Source of the DNA: Zychaea mexicana
Lineage: Eukaryota; Mucoromycota; Mucoromycetes; Mucorales; Lichtheimiaceae
Assembly: GCF_025766255.1 (NCBI RefSeq)
Contig: NW_026516808.1
Span: forward strand, 35,650-99,649
Length of the DNA stretch: 64,000 nucleotides
Direction: 5' to 3'
In this document: positions 24,806 through 35,880 of the stretch, in pieces
Layout: each line of letters opens with the position of its first letter
Numbering within the stretch: position 1 is the first letter of the stretch
The notes under the pieces: model-generated
Told to the model about the DNA's origin: nothing
Seen by the model: the letters and a program-made list of their open reading frames with translations, nothing else
Database searches by the model: none
Translations under genes and position numbers: made by a program

Positions 24806-25294
24806 GGACAGGTTATAAAAAAATAGCAAAACTAAATAAAAAAAGATGGTCAGACAGGTTAGATTGGTTAGATTGACTGGAATACAAACTAAAAATTTTG
24901 GCCAATTAAGGTTCAGAAAAATGAAACGGGGTTGTGAACCCAGGTTCACAAAAGATGAACCGCGGGTCACTTTTTTTTTGTTGTTGCCCTAACATTAAAT
25001 ATGAACATCACTCGTAACTAGGCAATCTGCATGCTTTTTTGCGAAGAGTACAGTGATGATAATGCAACAAGATTGGCAAAAAAGATTGAACAACTTGGTG
25101 CTTTTAATGTGTGCTACGAAAATGATCCTAGGTGACCCGTTCTACTCACACAAGCTATAATAAATTCTCAGCCTAGCATTTTAAAAAGATACGACACTTC
25201 ATCTAAAGAAACATACAATGACAAAACTACGTGAATGACGAGAACATCAGCTACACTTTTCAAATCTCCCATTTTATTTATATCACATAAAAAA

Positions 25295-26600
25295 TTAAAC
25301 ATCTTTAAATCTTTGAATAGGTTTTGATCTACAATTGAATGCATTCAAAAGAGATGGGTTTTCCAAAACAGAGTGTCTCTCGAATACGTGGACTTTGTGC
25401 TTGTACGGCAAGGTGTCAATAATGATTGTTTTTAAGTTTTCGTGGTTTCTAATGAAAATATATATTGAGCATTAGGTTCACTTAACACATTTCTCAATAA
25501 GACTTACTCAATGAAGGTTGTTAAGTCATTGGTGTTTATGGACAGCCTGGAAAAGTCAATAGCCACAAGGCAAACGTTTTTTTCTGACGATTGAATATAC
25601 GAGATCATGGCTAACGAAAAAAGATTAACATTAATAAATTGTTAAATAGCTGAAAACGTTTTTATACCTTGAGTGTTTCTAAACACGCATTCCAATCCAT
25701 TTGACAAATCGTTGCTTTCATTCATATCTCTCGACGTAAGAGGTTCATCAGCAACTGAATAAGGTGACACAAAGATCTTGTCACATAACGATCTCTCTTG
25801 TAAACACTTCACCATGTGATTTAAAAGTGTTTTCCTGTTTTCATTGCTTTCGCAACCTGGGGATTTCCTAGTATATCCAATGATGGAAAGTTTTTGTTTC
25901 TTCAAAGATTGAATGTAGTTGTGGTAACGAGGTATATGATTGCGATGGCTTCTACAACATTGTCTAAAAATAAACAAATTAACACGCATATGTTTTTGTA
26001 AGTAGGTCAACGAGTTGTTACCTTGGTATTCATCTTTCATGACATAGAGTTTTCAATAGCGCTTATTGGATTCTCTTTCCCTTTTCCGGCTGATCGGCAC
26101 ATTCATGAAATCCACTTTTCTTTTTGAGCACCACAAAGCAAAAGCTACCTCCAATTTTCCATTCAAATATTGGTTTTTTGGAATGACTGACATATACACG
26201 TCTTTCATCGTTATATTTTCAAGAGAATAGCAAGCATTTTGTGGTTCAACGTAGGGACGAAACGCTTCATTTAGAAATGATACCACTTATGATTCCGAAT
26301 CTGTTATTCAATATTTTAGTGTTAAAACAACTTGTTCAATTAAGAATAATATATCAGCCATTGACCTTACTTACCAAGTTCGAATTTTATATTTTATTTC
26401 TTTTCAATATCAGGCTGTGAACGTGCAGTGAGATAACGTTTGAAAGTGAATGAATCGTTGCGAATTACAAATAAATTGGCAAGAACGGGTCGCCTGGGAT
26501 CATTTTCGTAGCACACATTGAAAGCACCAAGTTGTTCAATCTTTTTTACCAATCTTGTTGCATTATCATCGCTGTACTCTTCGCAAAAAAGACATGCAGA
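25295..26600 (-). pseudogene. Serine-recombinase-like (resolvase-fold) gene, multi-exon
   Basis: On the minus strand, a Cys-rich start (ACLFCEEYSDDNATRL, about 26597) leads through RRPVLANLFVIRNDSF and FKRYLTARSQPDIEKK. Intron 1 follows (about 26375-26287), then RPYVEPQNACYSLENIT and KLEVAFALWCSKRK. The C-terminal half contains LSIIGYTRKSP (about 25885), matching the Y-x-R-x-S nucleophile motif of serine recombinases. After another intron it has VCLVAIDFSRLSINTNDL (about 25570), matching the D-x-x-R-L-S...DL catalytic arginine motif. A final exon encodes IIIDTLPYKHKVHVF. The domain order (unknown N-terminus, catalytic domain last) is as in IS607-type recombinases, but there is no direct evidence of kinship. 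Stops at about 26053 and 26393 suggest decay. The first part is also present, cut short, in the left arm (24990-25143, + strand). Confidence 0.62.
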
Positions 26601-26799
26601 TTGCCTGGTTACGAGTGATGTTCATATTTAATGTTAGGGCACCAACAAAAAAAAAGTGAACCAAGGTTCACAACCCCGGTTCATTTTTCTGAACCTTGAT
26701 TGGCCAAAATTCTTAGTTTGTAATCCAGTCAATCTAACCAATCTAACCTGTCTGACCATCTTTTTTTATTTAGTTTTGCTATTTTTTTATAACCTGTCC

Positions 26800-28062
26800 T
26801 TATTGAGACACTTGCCAAAACATTTGGCAGAATGAGAAACAAAGCCTGAAATCACTCAGATACAAGCTATCGCAAGCCTCACTAATCCTAGTCATGAGCG
26901 ATTCTTTTTCCAGGAACTTATTTCGCTTAACCTTGCTCTTGACAACCGACTAGAACTGTTTAATTGGATTTAGTTCTAGAGAGTATGGAGGAAGGTAGAC
27001 AAATCGATAACCTCTAGAGTGAATATATTTCCCTATATCTGTTGAGCTATGAATAGCGGCATTATCCATGACAAGATGATGTCCTTTCAATTATAGATAC
27101 TTATCCATTTCATCTAGAGTTGCCTTTAAAAAGCTCAAATAATGTCCTGTCACTGTTCCTATGCTATAACCATCAGTTTCGCGTCCAAGCTTTCTCTTTT
27201 TAATGCGCTTTGGAACTCTCAAACTAACATTAATTAAACCAGTGGCAGATATTGCACCTAAAATCGATGTTGCATTCGCTTTCGTTGTAGGCACTGTAAC
27301 TATTGCAGGAGTTCCCTTCTTTGACCAAGCCATGCCTCGTTTCACGTTAATATGAAAGGCTGACTCGTCAAGAAAGACGCAATTTGTTGTGAAATCCATA
27401 TCAGTTTGTTGCTACTTTTGTACCCAATTGTACCTTTGTTGAATTTTTTTTTTCTACAGGTTAGAATTGTGCCTGCTTAATAGATATATTACACTCAGTT
27501 GTCATGAAGTTATAAATAGTGCTACGAGAAACACTAAGATCCGCAAAGTTTTGTGTCAAACTTTTGATACTTGAGTTACAACAGCAGAAGGATTCTCATC
27601 AATGTAATTTAAAAGAAACTGCTTATGCTCTTCTCCAAGAATACGACGCCGACCTAACTTTTTCTTCTTCTCGAAAATGCTTTCAGGATCTTCATAATAG
27701 TGTTTGACCCATCTCTGTGCTGCTTGGATATGAGTACCTAATTGTCTCGCAGCAGAAGAAGCATTCAAGCATTTGCTGAAAAATAAATAAAAAAATCGAG
27801 TTTTATCTTCATCAGAATAAGTTGTATAGCAGCGCTTGTTGCATTGCTCCATATAAACATCCTCACTACTCCTCTCATCCGCAATGACACGCATTACAGG
27901 ATTATGAGGTCTCTCAGGAGGTTTATTTGCTAGGAATTGCATACGAGAACTTATTGTTTCGCTAGCGAATAACTCCTCGTCAACAACAAGATCCATGGGC
28001 TCAACTCCGTTCTCAATAACAACATGTCCTTGTCCATCTTCATAAAAAATTTGCATATCCAT
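26800..28062 (-). pseudogene. Tc1-like transposase, right arm copy
   Basis: This is the inverted twin of 23543-24805, about 95% identical. It keeps the N-terminal region open for 169 codons, to the shared TGA. The DDE motifs match the left arm (FLDESAF, second Asp in MDNAAIH, Glu in ELNPIK/E context). At about 26950 the twin reads AATTGGATT where the left arm has AATTGAACA, so the Glu codon is damaged here. Confidence 0.86.
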
Positions 28063-28324
28063 TCTGAATGTCTGTAAAATAAACGAAAATAGGTAAAAGA
28101 AACGCAAAAGGAAGCAATAAGAAGATCGTGCCTATTTTATAAAAATAAAATGCCAAGAATTTTTATTAGATAATTACTAAGCGACAAGTAGAAATAAACG
28201 AAGTTCATGTCACGTGAATGCGTCTTTATTTTTGGATCAGTCGACATTGTTGTTAGACAGGCAATTTTTTGGTATGACATCAAACTCAAAATCAGCAACT
28301 CTACTTTCTGAAATGACTGTATAC

Positions 28325-30675
28325 CATCCTCATGCAGTCGCGCAGTCATTGCTTCTGAACCAAAATGGCCGAAGGAATGTGCTGTCAGTAGTAAATCTTC
28401 GCATTCGTTTTCTGGTGGTACTAGCATTTCCTGTAAATCAGCACTTGTATACGCTTGACGGTTGTATAAATGTCGGTTTTTTCTTATGCGTGGTGCATTA
28501 CCCCCTTCCAGCTCTTTTTTAGTATGAAAAAGGTGAGAAAGTCGATCGGGGAGGATGTTATCAAGGCCGGGTAGATGAACGATGTCGAAATTATATTCAA
28601 GCAACGTATCCAACCAGTTGATCATCATAGGATTGGCGATTTTTTGTGTATGCAGATACGTAAGAGCTTTGTGGTCTATGTACAGGGTGAAGTGGTTTCC
28701 CCAAAGATATATATGGAATTTGCGTAATGCAAATATTACGGCTCCTAGCTGTCTTTTTGTGGTACTCCGGTTCTGCTCGGATTTGGATAAAGCGCGTGCC
28801 ATGAATGCGATATAGCGAGTCTCTCCATTGATTATTTAGTATAGGCAGGCAGCAATACCAGACTTGGATGCATCAGTGGAAACTTGGAATGGATGGCGCA
28901 AATCCGGATAGCGAATAAATAGTAAGTGTGTGATTAACTTTTTAAGTGTGAGGAATGTGTTTTCCTGTTCGTCTGTCCAGACGTGCTCTAAAGATGTTTC
29001 ATTGCGTAGCTTATCTAATGGAGCTATGATGGTGGACACTCTAGGAATATGGTCCCGGAGGTATCCTATAACTCCCAAGAAACTTTGAAGTTGTTTACCT
29101 GTACGAGGTCGCTCTATTTGCTATATGTTGGTCACCTTCCTTGTATCTAAGGTGATGCCTTGGTCGGAAACGCAGAAGCCAAGCAAATAGACACTTTTTT
29201 GTGCAAAGTGGGATTTTTTGATGCTGATCCCCAGGTTGACCTTGGTGAGTTGATCGATGACCACTGCCACATGTTTAGCGTGTTCCTCTATTGAATCTGA
29301 GTATATGATAATATCTTCAATGAAGTTACTCATGTGATCCTGCATCCCTTGGAATAAGGTAGACATGCATTTTTGGAAAACAAATGAAATGTGACGGATT
29401 CCAAAGCAACATCCGCGATGTATGTATTGGACACCATCGAAGGTGAAGGATGTGATAGGTCTGTGTGGTTCATAGATGGGTAATCTGTTGTAGGCGGACG
29501 TTATGTCAATGGTGGTCATTACCTTACATTTGTGTAACCGCGAGAAAATGTCCCGACACAGAGGTATTTCATTCCATATTTTGCAAGTGTTTATTTATAT
29601 GACGAGTGTTAAGGCAGACTCGACGTTTGTCATTTGTATAATTACCGAATTCATCTTTCTTGGGTGTGAGAGTGAGTGGGCTATTCCATCTAGTGTTAGC
29701 TAGTGCTTGTACTATAGTACCATTCTCTAACCATGTATTAATAGTGTCTCGCACAGTTTGTGTATGTGCAATTGGTAAATCATACTGCCAATGCCAAGAT
29801 ATCAATCCTTCTGGCATATCAAGCCGTACTTCTGCTTCAGGTAGAGTACATAACGCTGTTGGGGGAATATTCGCGTTGGCATTGAGATAAGGCTGAATTG
29901 CCTGCATGAACTCTTCCTGCTCTTCCTTTGTTCCTGCTAGTGGGTTATTTGGTTCGGGTGCATCATTAACAACTGTTTTCTTTTCCTCCTGTTGTGCATT
30001 CACAGAAGTAGGGAAGTTGTGCTCTAGACCAGTGATACCAATACCAAGTGTAGGAGCAAGATTCATGCCTACTGAGATGGGTAAATCTTCATCTGCAAGT
30101 TCCATGACATAGAAACTATGTGTAAGTTCTTTGGTACCATAGACAATGGGAATGTTCTTCACAATTCCATATATGGGAGCAGTTTTGTCTTTTGAAGCAA
30201 GTGTAACAGGTTCGGTAAACTGACTTTTATTTATGACAAAATTCTATTTTTTGGCTAAGTTGATGTCTATATAGGATGCGTTCGCTCCAGTATCAAGTAG
30301 GGCCAGATGCTTGTTATTCTGTAAAAACATGGGTAAGATAATAGAGTCAGTTTGTGCCTGTGATAGTGAGGAACTCCTGTTGCTTAAATGTGTCTTACAT
30401 TGTAAATCTAGCTGGGCCATATCTATGTTGAGCCTGTAGCCTTCTTCCTTGTTTGCATCCTCGATCTCTGCTGTTTCGATGCAGGTAGCTCGGTTCTTTA
30501 AAACCAGTGGCTGTTGATGTTGCTGTTGCTTGCCCTTGACCAAGAAAAACTCCTGGCACTTATGGCCTGGTGTGTATGGCACCTTTTTGCAATACCGCCA
30601 TAGGTTATTTGTGTTATTACTGGCGCTGTTGGTATAGTTGCTGCCTGTGAAACCAGGACCTTTGCGGTTGATCAA
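28325..30675 (-). pseudogene. Gypsy-1 Pol, protease to RNase H and integrase zinc start
   Basis: A zinc knuckle (WRYCKKVPYTPGHKCQEFF, about 30590) and protease site ALLDTGANAS (about 30285) come first. The reverse transcriptase follows (DITSAYNRLPI at about 29505, CCFGIRHISFVFQ at about 29410). Its polymerase box reads FIEDIIIYSDS, so the first Asp of the usual YxDD/FxDD motif is Glu. The RNase H segment has VSTDASKSGIAA (about 28870) and IDHKALTYLHTQ (about 28670). The integrase zinc-binding HSFGHFGSEAM is at about 28360. The frame ends at the foldback insertion (TA 28320-28321). Stops occur near 28836, 29121 and 30162. Confidence 0.85.
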
Positions 30676-31925
30676 CGTTTTGAGGAGATCGCAGTCTCTC
30701 TCATTGTGATTGCCTTTAGGATGAAGGCGGCAATGCCTTTCTTGAGCCGTTTGCTGCTGTCCTGGTGGAGACCATGAGCCATGTGCAACGACTTATTACC
30801 CTTGTGGCCGCACTTGCGTGGGTGTTGGACCTTTACCTTTTCATCATCAGACGACGACGAATCAGATTCGGCTTCATTATTTTCCCCAATGCTTGTCATG
30901 ATAAGCTGGGTAACCTATGAAAGGTTGTTGGGCTGTTTCAACCCGTAGTAATTGGTAATAACCTGCCATGCTCGTTCACGGATGGTCTTGACCAAGGACG
31001 AAACGTAATTCCATACTAGCTCCTCGCCATCCTCGAGCCCAGCATCAAACACAACCTCCTGGAAACGCTCGGTGTACAAGTGGATTTGCTCGCCCTTCTT
31101 CTGGTGCATGCTGCGTGCTTCGTACCATTTTTTTCACACATTGAAAGGGTTACCAAACGCCTTTTCTAACTGGGATCGTACTTGATGCCAAATATAGTTC
31201 CAGTCTGCCAGTGTTCGATCAAACCACGACCGTTGCAAGTCGTTGCATGTAAGCCAAAATAGCCTTTCTGAGTGTTCCTCGATTGGTAGTTCGTGCGCTT
31301 TCAGCTGAACTTCGAATGTGTTCAAAAATGCCTTGACAGATTCATAGACTTTCTTGTTCTTGTCCCACAGGGGTCCACCGCGGAGTTGGAAGGCCGGCAA
31401 GTCCTTGGGCACAAGCATTTGTTTCTTGCTCTTGACCGCCTCCGATTCTTGTTGGGTTGCAACTTGATGCATTGCCATCCTTGTTCTTATAGCGTTCTTG
31501 AAGGACTGTTGGGCTGTCACCGCTCAGTCTAGCTGCGCCTGTGCATAGTCGCCCAGTTCCTTATTTGTTGGCTCGTTTGTCAATGCATACACCAATTTGG
31601 CATATGCGGCGTCTACTTATTGGCGCAGTCAGTGATCCACCTCCTTGGATGAGGGTTGGCGGAAATAATCCTGCTGTTGCGTGGCTTGCACACTCGATCC
31701 ACCATTGCTATTGGACACCTCGGCAGTTTCGCAGACTTGTTCCGGGCTGCTATTGCTGGATGATTGTTCCTGATTGGCGAGAAGAGGGTCGCCTATGACA
31801 ATATCTTCATGTGACTCGCCTTCTTGGTGGTCTTGCATGCCTTGGGTCGGTTGGTTTGCTTGTTCGTTGCCTGGACCTTGGCTATCAGTGATAGGATCAG
31901 AGTGGTTGGATTGGATTTCAGACAT
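30672..31925 (-). pseudogene. Gypsy-1 Gag
   Basis: The frame opens at ATG 31925 with a Gln/Ser/Glu-rich leader. After several stops (31511-31640) it continues into a Gag core with the features FLNTFEVQLKAH, ERLFWLTCNDLQ and TERFQEVVFDAGL (31500-30930). A Ser/Asp-rich linker follows. A TAG at about 30915 stands where the frame otherwise continues with glutamine-compatible sequence. Gag would form the particle that packages the element RNA. No activity is expected from this copy. Confidence 0.75.
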
Positions 31926-32307
31926 GGTAAGTTATTAGTAAGTTCAGATAAAAATAAAAGGGACAATTCACTGTAAAACTTCCCTTTAGAATAGAAATTT
32001 TTGCTTAGTTTCATCTCTATAGCATGTTTTTATTTGTAATAATTGTCAATCAATTTTTAATAATAAAACCGGTTTCGATCAACCATAACACATAATTTCA
32101 CGATCCAAAAAATAATTATACAACCAATTGCCTTGCTGCTTTGATCAGTATGCATGTAAAGAAGTATATTAAAATATGCGATGCAGAACTCTGTTGCGAA
32201 TTTGACTGCACCTAGTATCCAATCCATATGTAATGTGATATAGAACCCAACCACTACTGTATATATGATATCAAAAACCCCCATTTTCACATACATGTAT
32301 GAGCAAA
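31926..32307. other. 5' flank of gypsy-1, no gene
   Basis: AT-rich DNA lies upstream of Gag. The 5' LTR would be expected here, but no stretch repeats the sequence beyond the 3' end of Pol. Confidence 0.4.
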
Positions 32308-32448
32308 TTATCAAGTGGTGAAAAACAGCTTGATAATAACAATCGAAGCTGTTTCTGCATAATTATCAAGCTATTCAAAAACAACGTGATAACTACATAG
32401 CAAGCTATTATCAAGCTGTTATCAAGCTGTTTTTAACCACTTGATAAT
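32308..32448. repeat. 141-bp palindromic MITE-like element
   Basis: The ends TTATCAAGTGGT...AAACAGCTTGATAA are inverted repeats. The word TATCAAGCTGTT recurs several times inside, so the element is a cluster of short inverted repeats. No coding sequence. Confidence 0.65.
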
Positions 32449-32464
32449 AGCCTACACACCCAGT

Positions 32465-32815
32465 GTTCATGGGTTATTGCTGCTCAGGTCCTAACGTGTT
32501 GATCTGAAACTATTTACTTCTCTTTCTAGGCATTCTTTGTTTACACTATACATTACATCGACACTGTTTGGGTCCTTGTATGTTTATCTAGAACTATTTA
32601 TTTCTCTTTGCATGCATTCGTTGTTTACTTTATACATTCCATGGTGTTGTTCAGGTCCTTGCATATTTATCTGAAACTATTTATTTCTCTTTACATCTAT
32701 TCTTTGTTTACTCTATATATGCATTGATGCTGTTTAAGTAATTTAGTATTTATCTGGAACTGTTTATCTCTTTTTACATACATCCTTCATTTACTATATA
32801 CATGTCACTACGGGA
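32465..32815 (+). repeat. Degenerate minisatellite, left part
   Basis: Units of about 80-90 bp contain TCAGGTCCTT, ATCTGAAACTATTTA, TTTCTCTTT and CATTCTTTGTTTACT in constant order. The same words resume at 34920-35640, showing that the CACTA-type element between them split one array. Confidence 0.7.
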
Positions 32816-34916
32816 AATGGATATAGAAAAATATGAAATTATATAGAGATAATATGAATATGGGGAAAATCTACTGAAAATATGGGAAAAATATGAGATG
32901 AATAAAGAGACAAAGTCGGTCGGTGTGTTAATTTGTAATTGAGGTTGTGATCGAATGGAATGGAAGGGTTGGCTGTACAGCTCACTGCTTGGCGACTAAG
33001 TAAAATGGAGGTGGGTTTGTTTGTGATTGCCTGTAGTTTCACTCTTCAAAAGAGCTACAGAACAATCAATGTTATGCACGTTGAGAACTTTGTATTTTGA
33101 TTGAATGTTTTCAGTCATGCATGGCCAAGGATGCCCAGTGATGGCTTCGGTTTTGTATACCTCGGCAAGTACAAGTAACTCGCCCTTGAACTGATGCAAG
33201 AAGAACTGTTTTACAGTAGATACTGGCACTGCTCTTTGGCGTTGCGCATTCCGGGGGCGTTGTTTGTGTTCACCCAGCATGTGAACTTGACAAGCGAGGT
33301 CGAGGGAGCACACACTCAAGGAGATAAAACTAAGTGTAAGGAAATTTTTGTCTTTCTCTCACAAAAACTACAAAAGTGGCGAGTGCAGGTCTCGAACCTA
33401 CACATACCGGGAGTCGTACCGAGCTTAAGCGCATTCGGGCGTATGACCCAATCGTTTGCAAAAGCAAATTACAGTAATCTGGAATTAACACTTTAAAAAA
33501 ATGTATGTTGTATAAAAAAACACTCACGTGACGACGACGGACGAGCACTGACAGGGTCAAGGTTCTTGCAGCTAATCAAATACTGTTCGATTTGCATCTA
33601 GGCCTACTGCATACTAAAATATATACATTATTACAGTTATTTATGCTGCTGTTTTATCAGATAGTTAATATATACGATATATAAAACTGAAGATTTGTTT
33701 GAATGTCGTTTGTATGGTAGGGCGATATTTTATTTCTGACATCGTGTTTGAGAATATTAATCGCCATTCCAATTTGGTGGTGATTTCTGTAAGAAGGAGA
33801 GCAGGGGTAAAAAATTTCTTTATCCCTCTCTTATACATCTATACTCTACGCCAAAATTCCGGTAAGCACAAATATAAGGTAATGTGCATTGTGGCTGCTC
33901 ATGTTTGTGCCATTGAATATCTACAAATTGGTTTTTGCTTGTAATTGGGCAGCTTCTCAAACTCACAATCCTTACGAGGGACTTTCTTGTTTCTATAACA
34001 AGTGTGATATTGGGTAAAGCTGCCTCAGCTATGAATGAGCCTTATGTATATATTTTCCGCTACTTTCACCAGCATAGACTGATGTGTTTAGAATAAAGGT
34101 ATGGCTGAATGGGTTGTGGAATGACGAAACATTAATTCTTAGCTGTCCATGAACAATGCTGTTACTACTACAGCTCTTGTTTTTTTTGCTCTAGTTTAAC
34201 GAAAGTACCTACATTGTATACTTATGATATGACCACGAGGCTATTTGGAGCACTGCTGGGGAACTTTATTACTGCTTTCAAACTGTGTATTTTACTGCAT
34301 AGGTCTACTATTGTTGCTTACGAAGATGGCGAGGGTTTATAACAAGAACATAGAGCACGTATAGCTGTAGAAAATAGTGTAGCAACTGTGAACGTTTTGC
34401 CAGTTTGGCCCATAATATTCCAATAAAATCGTCCATATATAAATCCATAAGCAAATATGAAGATCACCTTCACATTGAATAACGAATAATGGAGAGACAA
34501 ATAAAATGATTGCATTCACAATGAAACAACCAATAAGAGGATAATGATCTAAAATAACGACGAATAAAAAGAGTACATGTTGAATGAAACAACAAATCAG
34601 AGGGCAATGCTTCCAAAACAAGGGCTAATGAAAAAGCTTCTTTTCTAACAGATTGTGGGGTCTTGCTCCAGTCAGACGCTAGAAAAAGATGGCTACAACC
34701 CAATTATATTGTTCCAAGTACAAAATGAATGTGATCTGATTGGGTGTTGAAAAACCTCATCTGCTAGAATATAGAGACCATATGGAGAAAATATAGAAAT
34801 CGGATATGGGGAAAATCTGGAATATCGTGTTTGACCCCATATTTTCCCATATCCATATTCTCCCTATATTTTCCCTATATATCCCCCATATAATCTTGCG
34901 GACATTTCCAATGGTG
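32816..34916 (-). mobile_element. Non-autonomous CACTA-type element, 2,101 bp
   Basis: The left tip CACTACGGGAAATG and the right tip (opposite strand) CACCATTGGAAATG are flanked by TGT at 32813-32815 and 34917-34919, the 3-bp duplication of CACTA elements. Subterminal AAAATATGGG/GGGAAAATAT words are repeated at both ends. Inside, the minus strand at about 33000-33320 reads STVKQFFLHQFKGELLVLAE. This resembles the C-terminal region after Tnp2 transposase (compare the PGRILCFFVHNL stretch at about 58500), so it looks like a transposase remnant. Otherwise it is non-coding. Confidence 0.72.
33372..33465 (-). other. tRNA-like fragment inside the CACTA element
   Basis: On the minus strand, GTAGGTTCGAGACCTGC forms a perfect T arm with consensus B box, followed by ACTCGCC. 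A plausible A box (TTGCAAACGATTGG) lies upstream. The 5' acceptor strand does not pair, so this is a pseudogene or tRNA-derived fragment, not a working tRNA. Confidence 0.35.
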
Positions 34917-34919
34917 TGT

Positions 34920-35640
34920 ATTTATGTTTTATTCTGATCCTTTAATGCTATTTGGACTTATTTATTTCTATTTTGCATGCATTCTTTGTCTACTCCATAT
35001 ATGGATCTATATTGTTCTAGTCCTTTAGCAGTACTGTAACTATTTCATCCTCTTTTCCTTGCATATATTGTTTATACATACATATAGTGTATGGTTCGAT
35101 CCTGTGATGGTATCTGTAACTGTTTACTTATTTTCCACACCTTTTATCTACTATGTACATACATTTGTGTATCTCAGATCCTTTAGTGCTATCTTGAACT
35201 ATTAGTTTCCCTTTGCATGCATTTTTTACTTACTAAATACATGTATTGATGTTCTGGTCTTTTAGTGTTTGTCTGCAACTTTTTTTTCCTTTACCTGCAT
35301 CGTTTTTTATTATGCACATTCCTTTATGCAGCTCCCATCCTTTAATGCTAGCTAGAACTATTTATTTCCTTTTTACATATATCTTTTGTTTATAGTGTAC
35401 ATACATACTTTAGTATAGCTCCAATGCTTTAGCTCTATCTACTCTTCTTTTTTTCTTTCTTATATGTATCAGTTATTTATCACTTACTTAGCTATAATAT
35501 CAATATCTTGATCTTTGTTTTCAGTGAATATGATTTACTTATTTTTTATATGTTTGCTCTAGTAAGTATCTCGCCCCTACAATGCATATGATTTGTATAT
35601 ACATATCACAATTTTATACTAGTTATCACCCTTGGATATA
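34920..35640 (+). repeat. Degenerate minisatellite, right part
   Basis: This continues the array at 32465-32815: repeated ATCCTTTAATGCTA, AACTATTTATTTCC and CATGCATTCTTT words at about 80-95 bp spacing. There is no gene. Confidence 0.65.
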
Positions 35641-35749
35641 CATTGCTATTTACCCTATATTTTTTTGGTCATCCTCTAACAGTACTTTTACAGTACTATT
35701 CACTCTTTGAAACTAATAAAAAAGAGTTGATTTTGAACACTGCGCAACT

Positions 35750-35880
35750 GGAAAGGAATAAGGTAGCTCAAAAGTACCTTATTCTGTACCTTATTCTAAG
35801 GAATAAGCATGGGAATAAGGTAGTACCTTATTCCTCAGTTGAAAAATCATTCCATAAGAATAAGGTATCTTATTCCTATA
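35750..35880. repeat. Cluster of alternating GGAATAAGGTA palindromes
   Basis: At least eight copies or near copies of the 11-mer GGAATAAGGTA / TACCTTATTCC lie in both orientations within 130 bp. The stretch could fold into several alternative hairpins. Confidence 0.75.

Larger units (their letters stand above)
23286..28319. mobile_element. 5-kb foldback Tc1-type element carrying a serine-recombinase-like gene
   Basis: The outer tips CAGTCATTTCAGAAAGTA are exact inverted repeats, flanked by TA at 23284-23285 and 28320-28321. The arms 23286-25143 and 26482-28319 are inverted copies of about 1.85 kb, each containing a Tc1-like transposase pseudogene. The spacer 25144-26481 carries most of a recombinase-like gene that begins in the right arm. 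Outside the TAs, the gypsy-1 integrase codons rejoin in frame. The whole unit therefore sits in one target site. I see no inner TIR at the arm-spacer borders. Confidence 0.9.
22072..31925 (-). mobile_element. Ty3/gypsy chromovirus (gypsy-1), interrupted and decayed
   Basis: In minus-strand order it shows Gag, zinc knuckle, aspartic protease, reverse transcriptase, RNase H, integrase and a C-terminal chromodomain, the layout of chromoviruses. A 5,034-bp foldback element sits between the integrase zinc-binding His pair and Cys pair. Removing it and one TA restores the reading frame across the junction. Many in-frame stops are present. No LTR pair was recognised. Confidence 0.88.

Noticed and set aside
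30900..31640. Primer binding site near TTGGCGCAGTCAG at 31619
   Set aside because: The match is on the plus strand, while gypsy-1 is on the minus strand, and it lies within the Gag frame.
22072..31925. LTR pair for gypsy-1 and gypsy-2
   Set aside because: I compared the flanks of both elements by eye and found no direct repeats of LTR length. The ends may be truncated or too diverged.
32308..32448. CRISPR-like array
   Set aside because: The repeated words are short, in both orientations and without regular unique spacers; this is a palindromic element in eukaryotic DNA.
33194..33496. Plus-strand protein candidate within the CACTA element
   Set aside because: The opposite strand has the transposase-like remnant, and part of the region is a tRNA-like fragment. 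No domain on the plus strand.
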